Source: Certhia americana (Eukaryota > Chordata > Aves > Passeriformes > Certhiidae). From it: a stretch of 64,000 nt of DNA. The stretch's first letter is position 1. The number at the start of each line of letters is the position of its first letter. The DNA lies in NCBI GenBank assembly GCA_018697195.1, contig CM031864.1, positions 17,810,687 through 17,874,686 of the forward strand, written 5' to 3'. Under the pieces are notes generated by a model. That model was not told the origin of the DNA, searched no databases, and saw only the letters and a list, made by a program, of their open reading frames with translations. Positions 11,762-21,669 of this stretch are shown here, piece after piece. The translations under genes and the position numbers were made by a program.

Positions 11762-12115
11762 ACACATCTTAGATTTTTGTTCTGACTCAAATTATTCTGG
11801 CCTTTCTAAACTTCTTTTAAGTGCAGTGGATGTAAGAGGAGGTACATGACTTCAGAAAAACAAAGTCTAGAAATTTTGAGTTACTTCTTTGAGCCAACTG
11901 CTCCAGAAGGCAGAAAGCCCCTTGACTGAATGACTGCACTCTGGCAGCAAGAAGGTGCATTTATTCTGTGCAGTCTTTTGTAGAGCTGTCTGTCAAGTAG
12001 AGTTTTTAAGAAGGTCCATCTGCTTCCAGTGAACACTGTCCATGTGTGGGTATGTCAGTTCAGCTGCCCAGACCTGTGCATGTAGTAGCCTGTTTCACAG
12101 TATTTCTGCTTGCAG

Positions 12116-12225
12116 GGCCCTGCACTAGAAGATTTCAGCCATCTCCCTCCAGAACAAAGACGCAAGAAACTGCAGCAGAGAATCGATGAACTTAACAGAG
12201 AGCTACAGAAGGAAACAGACCAAAA
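12116..12225 (+). CDS. FNBP1L: FNBP1L coding exon, start of HR1/REM domain
   Basis: 110 nt: [20 protein letters not shown], then [15 protein letters not shown] and two bases of the next lysine codon, ahead of a GTGAGT donor. This is the first helix of the HR1 (REM-1) antiparallel coiled coil that binds active CDC42. It is in phase 0 at the start and phase 2 at the end, which fits the following exon. Confidence 0.96.
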
Positions 12226-12819
12226 GTGAGTGCATTTTTTTCAGAGGTTCTGTCATGGTTCTCTGGGTTTTTTGACACCCTCTACCTAAGCCAACAATGC
12301 TCAAAAGCTAGGAGACAGTATGCTAGGCCAGGCTATTAAAAAACCTTTTTAAGTTCATAATTTGCTGTATGTAGGTTCTGTTAATATTGCTTCCTTCTGC
12401 TTTACTGTAATACTCATTTTGATTCTAATGCTGCACAGGAAGCATTGGCTGTAAAATTGTGTGTTTAAAAAATGTTTGGGTTTGTCAGCAAGATAGCTGC
12501 ACCTTTGTGCTTTAAGAACAGAACATGACTAATATATAGGAAATTGTATGTAACAAACAGTATGGGAAACAGTACTGAGACTGGATAGGTAAGAGTCAAC
12601 AGCTAGGGAGTCCTTGTGTGCCTGTGCACAACACAAGAAAGGAAGGCAGAGTGCCAAAATGACAGAATGGGAGAAGGATTTAGGCATAGAGTGAAGACCA
12701 GTGGTTCCTTGTTGCCATGTGCGGTATCTAATCACAGTTGAGGATCTCATACACATTATTTTAGCTTCAATGAATCAGTACTGGTATATTAATTATTGTC
12801 ATGGTTTGTATGTTTCTAG
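12226..12819 (+). other. FNBP1L: FNBP1L intron, 594 bases
   Basis: GTGAGT donor and TTTCTAG acceptor. A minus-strand frame (12529-12756) has no support. No repeat is recognised. Confidence 0.8.
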
Positions 12820-12952
12820 AGATGCCCTCATCAAGATGAAAGATGTTTATGAAAAAAATCCCCAGATGGGTGATCCAAGCAGTTTGCAACCAAAATTGAC
12901 TGAGACTATGAGCAATATGGACCGTCTTCGGATGGAAATACACAAGAATGAG
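12820..12952 (+). CDS. FNBP1L: FNBP1L coding exon, HR1 second helix
   Basis: 133 nt: one base finishes the split lysine codon, then [20 protein letters not shown] through [15 protein letters not shown]. It contains the NPQMGD turn and the second helix of the HR1 hairpin. The donor is GTTAGA, a poor match to consensus, but the join to the next exon is fixed by human homology (KNE-AWLSEVEG). Confidence 0.96.
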
Positions 12953-13405
12953 GTTAGATTCTAAAACAGTTTCTTGGAAAATGTAAACGATTGGTAAAAT
13001 TGTACTTTGCCTTACAGACTTTAAATATAGCTTCCAGTAAAACTACTTCATTTAAGAGTAAAACTCCTGATGCTGTTTTTTGTGGGATGCTGTATTTTCA
13101 AGTACGTTCATCTAGCTAGAATAAGGATGTACATTATTAAAGATGTAAACTCTTCAGAAGAATATATTATTTTTCACTGATTCTGAAATTCACATGCAAT
13201 TAAAGATTTTTTTCCTTGCACTAGTATGGAGCATAGCCTAAGCATGAAGGATAGGTTTATGCTTTGTGTGAAGTGATTATGATACTTGACATTTGACCGC
13301 AGTCTCTGTGTGGCTGTGAACTGTCTGCAGCTTAGTGGATTTGTTAAATGTGCTGGTCTAGAATCAATTCTTCTTTGACACCAGTATTTGCCTTTTTTCC
13401 CCAAG
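12953..13405 (+). other. FNBP1L: FNBP1L intron, 453 bases
   Basis: Weak GTTAGA donor and strong polypyrimidine acceptor CCTTTTTTCCCCAAG. Nothing else is recognised. Confidence 0.8.
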
Positions 13406-13500
13406 GCCTGGCTCTCTGAAGTTGAAGGTAAAGTAGCAGCCAGAAGCGACCGGCGGCACAGCAGCGACATCAACCACCTTGTCACCCAGGGCAGAGAGAG
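13406..13500 (+). CDS. FNBP1L: FNBP1L coding exon, post-HR1 linker
   Basis: 95 nt: AWLSEVEGKVAARSDRRHSS followed by DINHLVTQGRE and two bases of a serine codon. Human has KTGGRGDRRHSS at the same place, so the middle is variable and the ends are conserved. The donor is GTCACT, weak at positions 3 to 6. The RRHSS site could be a basophilic-kinase target (inference). Confidence 0.95.
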
Positions 13501-13987
13501 GTCACTGTTCTGTCTCTACTGCTTTAGATCCTGTGCTAGAGTCTGTACAGCTCTCTGATGATTGCAGGAGTGATGGGTGTTATTTATCCTGTCAAAGTGT
13601 ATGTCCTTCTGAAGGAAAATCTTAACTGGTTCTGACTTTCAGAGGTCACTTCCTGCCATTCTGGTAACATAAAAGTAGCCTAATTGAAACACCTGCTCAT
13701 TAAATAGCAGTGCCTTTTAAACCTGTCTTAATCCATTGCACAAGGCTCAGTAGTTTTCCATTTTCTGTGGAAATGTCAAATTCGTTTATTTTTCTAGCAG
13801 AATTCAGTCTAAGCTTTTGCTAGATGAGTTTTTTTTTCAGTAAATCATCTCTGACAATAATATAAAAACTGCTGAGAGGAATTCCAAAACGATATCCATG
13901 ACCTTTCCTTTCTGTGATGCACGGATATTGTGAGTTTTAGAACTAAGAACTCCTCAGAGTGCTTATGCTCTAATGATTGCATTGTAG
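13501..13987 (+). other. FNBP1L: FNBP1L intron, 487 bases
   Basis: Weak GTCACT donor and acceptor GCATTGTAG. No repeat or RNA is recognised. Confidence 0.8.
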
Positions 13988-14136
13988 CCCTGAAGGGAGT
14001 TACACGGATGATGCCAACCAGGAAGTTCGTGGCCCACCACAGCAACACGCTCATCCCAATGAGTTTGATGATGAGTTTGAAGATGATGATCCATTACCAG
14101 CTATAGGACATTGCAAGGCAATATATCCATTTGATG
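13988..14136 (+). CDS. FNBP1L: FNBP1L coding exon, acidic linker and start of SH3
   Basis: 149 nt: [20 protein letters not shown], then [20 protein letters not shown] and CKAIYPFD with one base of glycine. It encodes a strongly acidic spacer, then the first strand of the SH3 domain with the AIYPFD version of the ALYDY motif. The donor is GTAAGG. Confidence 0.96.
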
Positions 14137-14519
14137 GTAAGGTTAACAACATGCACTGAGATTCTTTGACTGTAAGGCAGAGATGTTTGTTATAAAGAAG
14201 ACAGGTGAAATGATTCAAAGCAAATTACCTGTATGAGTAACTAATTGCTTAAAAGATCAGTGAAGATACTTCATAAATTACTTTAATTCATGAGCAGTAC
14301 TTGTGCTGTTTTAAGATAAATATTAACAGTGCTATTGGAAAATACTCAGCTTTACAAATTGGAATTGGTTTTTTTTCTGTGTCTGTTTGGCCATATGTTC
14401 TCTTGCACAGATTTTTCATTCTTCCTGTTTATATATAATTTGGAAACTATGCCTTGGGAGAAAGATGACTTGAAAATCTATCTGAACAGTGAGACTTCTT
14501 TGCCTCTTGTTTTTCCCAG
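14137..14519 (+). other. FNBP1L: FNBP1L intron, 383 bases
   Basis: GTAAGG donor and CTTGTTTTTCCCAG acceptor. Nothing further is seen. Confidence 0.8.
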
Positions 14520-14698
14520 GTCATAATGAAGGCACTCTAGCAATGAAAGAAGGGGAGATTTTGTACATTATTGAGGAGGACAAAGGAGATGGGTGGACAA
14601 GAGCTCGAAGACATAATGGAGAGGAAGGCTATGTGCCAACATCATATATAGATGTAACGCTAGAGAAAAACAGCAAAGGTGCAGTAACCTATATCTAA
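14520..14698 (+). CDS. FNBP1L: FNBP1L terminal coding exon, SH3 domain and stop
   Basis: Two bases finish the glycine codon, then [58 protein letters not shown] and TAA at 14696-14698. The SH3 hallmarks are all here: the acidic RT/n-Src residues EED, the DGWTRAR tryptophan, and the GYVPTSYI ligand-groove segment. In the family this domain binds N-WASP, dynamin and DAAM/Dia partners. The C-terminus matches human exactly. Confidence 0.97.
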
Positions 14699-15785
14699 CA
14701 GTAAAACTGGCAGCTCTCAGTTGTACATTCCCCAGAGAAAATAGAGGAAAAATTGTAAGTTATACAGGCTCATGGAAAGAATTACAGAATCAGAGGTCAG
14801 CAATGATCTGTTTGCATGAGGAGTTAGCTGTAGTTCTTTTCAGAGATGACCACATTAAATTATGCATCTTACACTGGTCTGTAATTTTGACCAATGTCTT
14901 CTGCTTTCCTGCTTTACAAAGCACTAAATCCAATTCAGCTATTGGACCGAAAAAGACCAGGATTCCTGCTTGTTCTGTGGAATACTTAGTTTTTATAGAG
15001 AACTGAAAAAATACTTAAGTTTTAAAGATCTCTAAGATTTACTGTTCCCACTTTTATGACTTAAACTATATTCTTAAAACAGAGATCTTTTTCTTCTAAT
15101 AACTAACTGAACTCAGTTACTGAAAATTATTAATTTCCTTCCTTAGCGAATACTTGGCAGCTTTCACTTCTTAAACAGGAAAATGTTTTCTGATTCTGAA
15201 AGTTCAACAAAAATACTCAGGAAAAAACATTATGATTAAGAAGGACAGAAAGTCCACTGACCTATCTCCTTCCTTTTCAGTACTTGTAATGTAGAATGTT
15301 CTGTATTGGACATGACGTCATTGTTTTAACTCTAGATATCTTGAACAAACAAAAAAAGGATCACATGTAATGCCGGATGTCTTACTGGAAACTCTCTGCT
15401 CCTGATAAGGGAATGATTTTATATTCTTAATCTGTGCCTGTAAACTAAGTCTTTGAATTGTATTATGTTTAGTCTGAAGACAGTCTTAAATGTACAGTGA
15501 TTCTCCTCATTGTTAAGTCACTGAGGATTGGAAAATGCATTGCACAACTTGATTACTGTGGAAAAAAAAAAAGCTAATTTCGTATTTCTAATGAGAGTTT
15601 GTGGAATTAAGTACAAGGCTAATGTGTAGCCACTGAGAATGGCCTGTTAGAACTGAGCACACATCTCTGTCTTCTAAAGGCCTTCAGTAACTTTGTTCTT
15701 TTCTTTTTCCTCTTGGACTGCAGGTTCCTGAAGCGGGTTTCTGAGAAAATGGGCGAGATCTTGAAGGAGGTTACATGCAGCTGCT

Positions 15786-15813
15786 GGGGGGGGGGGGGGG
15801 GGGAGGGGAGGGG
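15786..15813 (+). repeat. 18-base G run plus two G4 blocks
   Basis: Eighteen consecutive Gs (15786-15803), then AGGGG and AGGGG. It lies in the FNBP1L 3' UTR on the sense strand, so the mRNA would carry it and could form a G-quadruplex. Such runs are also sequencing-error hot spots, so the exact length is uncertain. Confidence 0.9.
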
Positions 15814-17034
15814 TACTAGACTGGGAGGCCCAAGGGAAAAGCTAGTTGCATGAATGCATGCAGACATACATTTAGTAGTCACTAACATCTTAGCATCTCC
15901 ATATATAGGTAAGGATGTATTACAAAATCTTCAATTTGTGCAGGAAAATAGAGTTCCATTACCAGAGTAAAAAGGCTACTGCTCCTAAAATTGCTTTATT
16001 TTCATTGTCCTAGGTTGACCCAGGTGCACAAACTATATTTTAGCTTGTGCTACATTTTGATTTTCTCAATTATGCTCTTTTCCAACTCATTTTTATTGGC
16101 AGTCATTTAGAGCCCTGTGTCAGTTATCAGTCTGCCTGTGCCACCTCCATGCTCGCCGTTAACCTCCTCCTGCATGCCTAGGACAGTCAGGCATGTTCTG
16201 TGTAACACTTTGCCATCATTGTCTTACTATGTAACAAATCATTTTCTTTAAATATCTTCAGCACTAGAGTTTCATCCCAGTATCCATGTATGCTGCTATA
16301 ACAATACCACTGCAATCATCATTACATTCCAGATGTTTGGCATAACTGATAAGCGACTGTAAGGTATTTTGTTAATTTGGGGAAATAATGCATCTCAGCT
16401 CTAGCCTACAATGCAATCAAGAGAAACTCCTAGAACTGTGGTCCATCTTCAGCCCTTCAGTAACCTGTTGTGAGCACTGACAGCCTGGAGCACAGCCAGA
16501 GGATTCACCACCACTGCAAGCTAATGACTGTTTTCAGAAGTCAACCACTTGCCATTCAACTGCTGCCTTAAACTAGAGTGCCTAAACCTGTTGTTTGCCA
16601 ACACTACCACTTACAGTATCCCACAAAGGGCTTTGTGTCTCAGCTCTTCTCACAGTGCTGCAGCTGCTGAGGTAGCCACGGTAGGTGTTTTCTAGAGCTC
16701 TACTTTTACTGGATACATGGTGCATCCATGAATTTTATACATTGAAACGTGTATCTCTTCATTTGACTTTAATATTTTTTTAAAAGATTTTTATGGAAAC
16801 TGTTCTTTTAGTTTTTCACTATGATGTTCCAATTTCAATTACTGCAGTGCTAGTCCATTTCCAGGTGATGCTTCATTGTATGGACCAGGTGACATTTGAG
16901 TGATACTTCGTAATGATCTTTGTGCACTTTTACTTGTAAACAATTGAAATTTGGATATGTTTATACGTGTAAATATAGTTGTCTGCAGTGCCCCTATTGC
17001 TTATGTTGTCTTGCCTCCCATTTGTGGTTCTATT

Positions 17035-17040
17035 AATAAA
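17035..17040 (+). terminator. FNBP1L: FNBP1L proximal poly(A) signal
   Basis: Canonical AATAAA about 2.34 kb after the stop. TTGTGGTT lies just upstream and TTGATTAGGGTGAT downstream. Chosen over many weaker hexamers because it lies in a non-repetitive, conserved-looking UTR. Confidence 0.55.
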
Positions 17041-17540
17041 TACATCATATCTGATTGATTAGGGTGATAAGAATTAGACTAGAGATGTTGGGGGGAGGGA
17101 TACTTACATCAACACAAGCTTGTCAACCCAGCCACCTGCTGTTTGGCAGTGTATTATGGATGGAATAATAATTAAAACATCTTGGGTTTTCTGGGGTCTG
17201 AAGCAATAGGTGGATGCAGCAGTGCTGGATTCTTTTTCATTTCAGTGTTATTAGGAACTGTACTACCAGTAAAACTGAATTTGAGTGACTTGTGTAGAGG
17301 TTTATTCCTTTTGTTATGTATACCACTATTACACAGCTTGACCTAGTGTACTATGGGGCCTATTAAACTAAAGTTTAGATTTTTGGAGCTTGTATACAGG
17401 GTTATTTATATAATAATGTGACATTACTCAATACTGACAAAACTACTTAGGTAGTTTTTTGGGGTTGGGGTGGGGGGTGGTTGTTGGGATTTGGGTTACT
17501 TTTTTTTTTTTTCATTTTTTAAAATATAGTGCTTTTTTAT

Positions 17541-17612
17541 TTTGGAGAAAACTCAGTGATCCTTTTGGGTCCCTTCCAACCCCAAATATTCTGTGATTCT
17601 GTAATTCTGTGA
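17541..17612 (+). repeat. CR1 LINE 3' tip, sense
   Basis: Reads GATCCTTTTGGGTCCCTTCC, then AACCCCAAATATTCTGTGAT and the ATTCTGTGATTCTG tandem octamer typical of the CR1 3' end. Only about 70 bases remain. Confidence 0.88.
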
Positions 17613-18012
17613 AGAGGAAGAAATGTGATCTGTGTGTTTTCTGGTTAAGGGCCTGTGGTCTGGCTGGCTAACAGCCTTGGAGGTCAGTAATAACACTGCC
17701 TGGTAAAAGATTAAATGTTCTTTTCACACTACTGTTTGTTTTTCTGAAACCAGGATTTGCTTCCTTTGGAGGCAGGTTGCTTTCATGAGGGATAGTGCAA
17801 CTTGTATGAGGTTTATTAAACATAGGAAAAAAAAGCATTTGTACTTGCACAGCATATAAATCACTTATTCTAAAATTCTGAACGTGAGTTGTCTTAAAGA
17901 ATCAAACGTTTTCCAGTAATTTTTTAATCCTTTTTTTTGTGCACATGTTGATTTCCTAAATGTTAAATGCTTTGTTTAAAAATAGTGTTCTCTGTTGAGA
18001 ATATTTTCATGG

Positions 18013-18018
18013 AATAAA
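18013..18018 (+). terminator. FNBP1L: FNBP1L distal poly(A) signal candidate
   Basis: AATAAA in GGAATAAAAAATTC, 3.3 kb after the stop. This would give a UTR length close to that of mammalian FNBP1L mRNAs (from memory of about 5-kb messages, not measured). Confidence 0.45.
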
Positions 18019-18830
18019 AAATTCTTTTCATGGTCTAAGTAATTAGCTTCCCCATTTGTCTTCTGTTACAATTGACGGGCAGACTTTCAGTATGAGGTCT
18101 GTAAGCTCTTGTTCTGCTGGTAAAAACCTCTGCTGTGATTGTTGATAGGAGGAACAGATGTAGGTTCTGTTGTCACCCTACTCCAATACTTTCAGTGCTC
18201 TAAGTAACATCTCACTCCAGAAATAGGCTTACTGACAACAAGCACATGGAGCTCTGACTGTAGTTCTTAAATATTTGTATGCCTGAAGATAACCCTTATT
18301 CACCAATTCTGTGTACGATAGAGGGATTTGCTGCTTAGACTCTTTGTATAGTAAACTCTGATTTCCTATAAAAAGTGGTAACCCCTTATGCTTTGCCTTC
18401 ATCCAAGGAAAAAGTACTTACCAAAGTGATTCACCTCAGTAAATGAAGCAATACATACATACACCCACATTTACTTATGTCTGAAAGCATTTTAATTATC
18501 TGGATTGTTTGTTCTTGCCATTTCATCATTCATTGCTGGCAGCATAGCTGTTGTGCAGGCCCCAGCAATATGCTGCCTTTAAAAAAAGGGGAAGTTGTCC
18601 CAACACATACACAGACTAATTTTCTAGTTTCATAGGCACAGTGATGTTTGAGCCTTCTGGTTACAGATAAAGGATCATTTCTGCAACTTGCAGTGTTTCT
18701 GTGATTTTTAAGTATGCAAATGATTTTGCATAAAGATACATTTCATAATTCTATCTACAATGTGTTTTATATTCATTATAGGACTATTATACAACAATTT
18801 TTCTGCCATGTCAGATAATTAAGCTATCAT
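18019..18830. other. gap between the convergent 3' ends
   Basis: Roughly 800 bases of AT-rich unique sequence between the distal FNBP1L signal and the first BCAR3 poly(A) signal. No gene, RNA or repeat is recognised. Confidence 0.6.
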
Positions 18831-18836
18831 TTTATT
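18831..18836 (-). terminator. BCAR3: BCAR3 poly(A) signal candidate
   Basis: TTTATT on the plus strand is AATAAA on the BCAR3 strand, about 300 bases after its stop. Further TTTATT sites at about 17812 and 17301 would extend the BCAR3 UTR into the FNBP1L UTR. Confidence 0.5.
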
Positions 18837-19131
18837 TACACTATTTGCTTCATCTTAATATTAGGATGTCCTTACTCCTTGGCATCATTAAAACATTGCA
18901 ACTTTGGGGAAATAAAGGGATAACCTAACTGTTTAAAGGGATCAGTAAATGACTTGGTGACACAGTAAATAAATAATTTGTTTAGAAATCAGTAGTTTTA
19001 AAACAAGTGTGCATTGTGCAGTTAAAAGTTCTAAACATCTTGTGAAATTCAAGAAGTTTGTGCAGTATCAAATTGCCAGAAGAATGCTAAGGTTATTTCA
19101 AGTATATCACTAAAACAGTGTTTCCAGAGTC

Positions 19132-19319
19132 TTATATACTTAATTGTTCCACCAGCTTTGCTGGAGGAGGTTCCAGTTTTCGGGAAAGTGCAGTTAAGAT
19201 CCGGTTGAATTTCTCGTATCTTTCACTTTGATTAACTTGTGCTCCTTTGCTGCCCCAGAGCAATCTCATTTGAAATTCTGTCTTGAAGATTTCACTCAGC
19301 TCTTCATCTGGCTGGAAAC
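19132..19319 (-). CDS. BCAR3: BCAR3 terminal coding exon, end of CDC25-homology domain
   Basis: Two bases finish a glycine codon, then FQPDEELSEIFKTEFQMRLL, WGSKGAQVNQSERYEKFNRI, LTALSRKLEPPPAKLVEQLSI and TAA at 19132-19134. The KTEFQMRLLWGSKGA block is a signature of NSP-family proteins and part of the Cas-docking surface. The last residues differ from human (VKQAEL), so the tail is slightly longer and free to vary. Confidence 0.96.
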
Positions 19320-20090
19320 CTAGTAAGTAAAAAGAATCCCACAGTATCACCACCAGGCAGATTTCTTTCTTCTGCAGAAATGGCTTTTAAACTGTCTTCT
19401 CTCCAAATAAGCTGTAGTGCACTGGGTTCTGTTTGCACAATGATTTTAACAAGCTCGTAGAACAGTGAAACTCCTTTCCAGCTTGATATTCTAGTAACAG
19501 TGATAGGTAGGCTAGCCTTGCTCAGTTCTAATGTCTAGAATTGTCATTATAGTCAGACCTTAAGTATAACTACTGACCTATACATGCTGCCCACAGATAT
19601 TACTATATTTCTCCCCCCTTCCTTTATTTTATAAACTTGCAGAGGAAAACTTTAAGTCATGTTGTTAACACATTGCTGCTTTCTGGCTTTAAGTGGTCAC
19701 AATCTCAGTGCTGCAACTTGCACTGTTGTAAAGAATCTTAGGGTGATATTTTAGTTGTAATAATCTGAGTAGGAATTTTATATTGTACAGAAGACAGGAA
19801 GTTATCCTCATTCTGTACTGTATTTCTGTTCAGTTGCCAGAAGGGTCAGCATATTGAGTCATGAGAACCTCGGGTATGTTTAGCAAAATGCTTGCTGGAG
19901 AGCTGTAGTGATGAGTAATTTACTGTCTGCTTTTAAACAATATTAATGTTGTCCTCAGACTGAATTTCCTGCAGGACATTTGCTACTCTCTCAGCTCCTG
20001 GCAAAGAGAAGAATTCCTCTCTCTGACACCCAGGGGCCCTTGTGCAGGCACACAGCCCAGCTGCTGTGGCAGTGCAGCAGTCTCTCCTAC
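19320..20090 (-). other. BCAR3: BCAR3 intron, 771 bases
   Basis: Donor GTAGGA at 20090 and acceptor TTTACTTACTAG. No repeat is recognised. The open frames on both strands across 19933-20090 are extensions of the neighbouring exon. Confidence 0.8.
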
Positions 20091-20303
20091 CTTGCAGCAG
20101 GCGCTCTGCTGTCAGGCGGAAGGTCTCGGCGTGCTGGGCGATCAGGCGAGCTGTGCCCAAGTGCCTGAGCATTATTTCACCACTTTGGTCACTGCTTTCC
20201 CACAGCTCCATCCCTTCAAAAACAACAGCCTGGCGCTCCATCAAAGTAACAAGAGGCATCAGCAGTGGCACTGTTAGGTTGTTCTGTGGAGCACTGATAG
20301 TTT
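20091..20303 (-). CDS. BCAR3: BCAR3 coding exon, CDC25-homology domain
   Basis: 213 nt: KTISAPQNNLTVPLLMPLVT, LMERQAVVFEGMELWESSDQ, SGEIMLRHLGTARLIAQHAE, TFRLTAERLLQ and one base of glycine. It corresponds to human NNVSVPLLMPLVTLMERQAV onward. Codon use is GC-richer than in the rest of the gene. The plus-strand frames over this exon are its shadow. Confidence 0.96.
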
Positions 20304-21189
20304 CTGGAATAGAGTAATGAGCATATATCTCATCTCATCAAACATTATTGTTAATTGAAGAAGGTATTGTAACTGCAGTGTTCATTTTTAAGTTGGAAAC
20401 TACTATTCGTCTTCCATCTTTCAAATGAAGGATAAATAGCCTTCAAAAAGCTTACTTTAAATATACCAGTCTTACCAGTTTCCAGTGAACTGGTTGGGGA
20501 AGAATACCAACACAAATTGGTGTTGGAAAGCTGCATTTGCTACAGGGGAAGGCTCTGCTGAATTACTAGACAGTGGCACAGAGATTTTAAATATTTTTTT
20601 TAAACACAGATTTTAAATATTTTTAAAACCAGTGATTCCAGTAAAAATATCCATGAAGCTAAAAAGTTTTTATTGTCTACCTATTCTCTTGGAAAAATGT
20701 TCTGAGAAATTATTTTCTCTGCCTTGCATCCCTTTAGAAACTGGAGCTGCAGTGAATCTGGCTCAGGGGCACCTAATGTGACCAGAATTACCTAACCCAT
20801 TCTTTTTATTTGAGGATTCATCCTCTGATCTAATAGACAAAGCAAATAAGAAGCAAAATCTGCCAGAATTAATTCTCCTGTGAGGAAATTTTTTTTTTCC
20901 TGTTTTTGTGGCAAGATGATGCAATGTGTCAGTATCTGTTTGACAGAGAGGAAGTAGGGATGGGTGAAGAATGTTATATTCTGCAGGCATACAGACACAC
21001 AAACACATACTGATGTTTGGCTGGCAGACTGCTTCGATTCATAATCATATGACATTATACAAGTTTACATAATCATTTTATCATACAATGCACAGCTATG
21101 GAAAGAGCAGCTGCCTTATCTCCCCATACAGGAAATCAGTAGGGCGAGGGTTAAAATGCCAAATAGAAACCAGTGTCACTCATACTCAC
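20304..21189 (-). other. BCAR3: BCAR3 intron, 886 bases
   Basis: Includes a short imperfect duplication of AGATTTTAAATATTTTT near 20581-20625. Otherwise no structure is recognised. Small frames at 20763-21055 have no exon support. Confidence 0.8.
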
Positions 21190-21313
21190 TAGTCCAATCA
21201 TCTTGGCCTTCATGCAAAGCTTTGCAAGATGGTTTCAGCTGTTTTTCATACGTAATGGCAGTCTGGGTATAACAATGTCTTAGAGCCGTCCAGGTTTGTT
21301 CTAATCTACTGAC
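21190..21313 (-). CDS. BCAR3: BCAR3 coding exon, CDC25-homology domain
   Basis: 124 nt: VSRLEQTWTALRHCYTQTAI, TYEKQLKPSCKALHEGQDDW, T and one base, then a GTGAGT donor. Human has TRLEKTWTALRHQYTQTAIL and YEKQLKPFSKLLHEG here. The end of the exon (GQDDW) is the least conserved part. Too short and too AT-balanced to stand out by frame length; placed by homology and splice sites. Confidence 0.95.
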
Positions 21314-21497
21314 CTGTTCATGCAAAGTAGAGAACACCCATTATTGATTCCATAGCAGGAAAAGTACACTGCTAGTCATAGAAGAGTCATGAAGACTATT
21401 CTGATATTCTCTCTAGTCTTGAAGAAATTGCTCAAATTCAAATAAATAAGCCATCAAACAACTCTACATTTTGGAACATAAAGAGAAAGATTTTTAC
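21314..21497 (-). other. BCAR3: BCAR3 intron, 184 bases
   Basis: The shortest intron in the window, with a GTAAAA donor and a TTGCATGAACAG acceptor. Nothing else is in it. Confidence 0.85.
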
Positions 21498-21669
21498 CTG
21501 TGGCATTTCCAGTGCTTTCATAATGGCAGAAAATCCATATAAATCCCCTAGTGACTCCTTCAACTCCACAGCAACTTGGATGATCCTGTTTAATGTTGCT
21601 GCTCGATCTTCTACACCTCCTGTGCAACCCAAGATATCAACAGCTATTCCTATTGCCATGGTATGGTGC
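21498..21669 (-). CDS. BCAR3: BCAR3 coding exon, CDC25-homology domain core
   Basis: 172 nt: one base completes arginine, then HHTMAIGIAVDILGCTGGVE, DRAATLNRIIQVAVELKESL and GDLYGFSAIMKALEMPQ, ending at a GTAAAA donor. HNTMAIGIAVDILGCTG and EDRAATL are near-identical to human. This is the part of the fold corresponding to the Ras-GEF catalytic core, which in NSP proteins serves as a Cas-binding platform. Confidence 0.96.

Larger units (their letters stand above)
10066..12115 (+). other. FNBP1L: FNBP1L intron, 2.05 kb
   Basis: Holds the second copy of the 70-base direct repeat (10666-10736), a T/G low-complexity tract (11369-11449) and an ATT microsatellite (11740-11761). The frame at 10902-11135 has no supporting splice sites. 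Confidence 0.75.
965..18018 (+). other. FNBP1L: FNBP1L (Toca-1) locus, 3' part: ten coding exons plus 3' UTR
   Basis: The protein is a Toca-family F-BAR adaptor that senses or bends membrane, binds GTP-CDC42 through its HR1 domain and recruits N-WASP/WIP and dynamin through its SH3 domain, driving actin assembly during endocytosis and filopodium formation (family knowledge). The ten exons here join in phase to give 439 residues, matching human FNBP1L from about residue 171 to the end; adding the missing 170 gives about 609 against 605 in human. The match is nearly continuous, including the VTYI C-terminus, which separates it from FNBP1 and TRIP10. Every junction has GT and AG. The first exons and the promoter are left of the window. 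The 3' end at 18018 assumes the distal poly(A) signal. The gene runs towards BCAR3. Identity is very secure; the transcript end is inferred. Confidence 0.96.
14699..18018 (+). other. FNBP1L: FNBP1L 3' UTR and downstream sequence
   Basis: No coding sequence. Two poly(A) signals of the AATAAA type follow the stop, at 17035-17040 and 18013-18018, giving a UTR of about 2.3 or 3.3 kb. A Pumilio-type TGTAAATA lies at about 16968. The stretch holds an 18-base G run (15786), a T/G-rich G-tract cluster (17455-17490) and a CR1 3' tip (17541-17612); the last two belong to the UTR only if the distal signal is used. Confidence 0.75.

Noticed and set aside
19980..20317. Three overlapping plus-strand frames
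   Set aside because: They are antisense shadows of a GC-rich BCAR3 exon and its splice borders.
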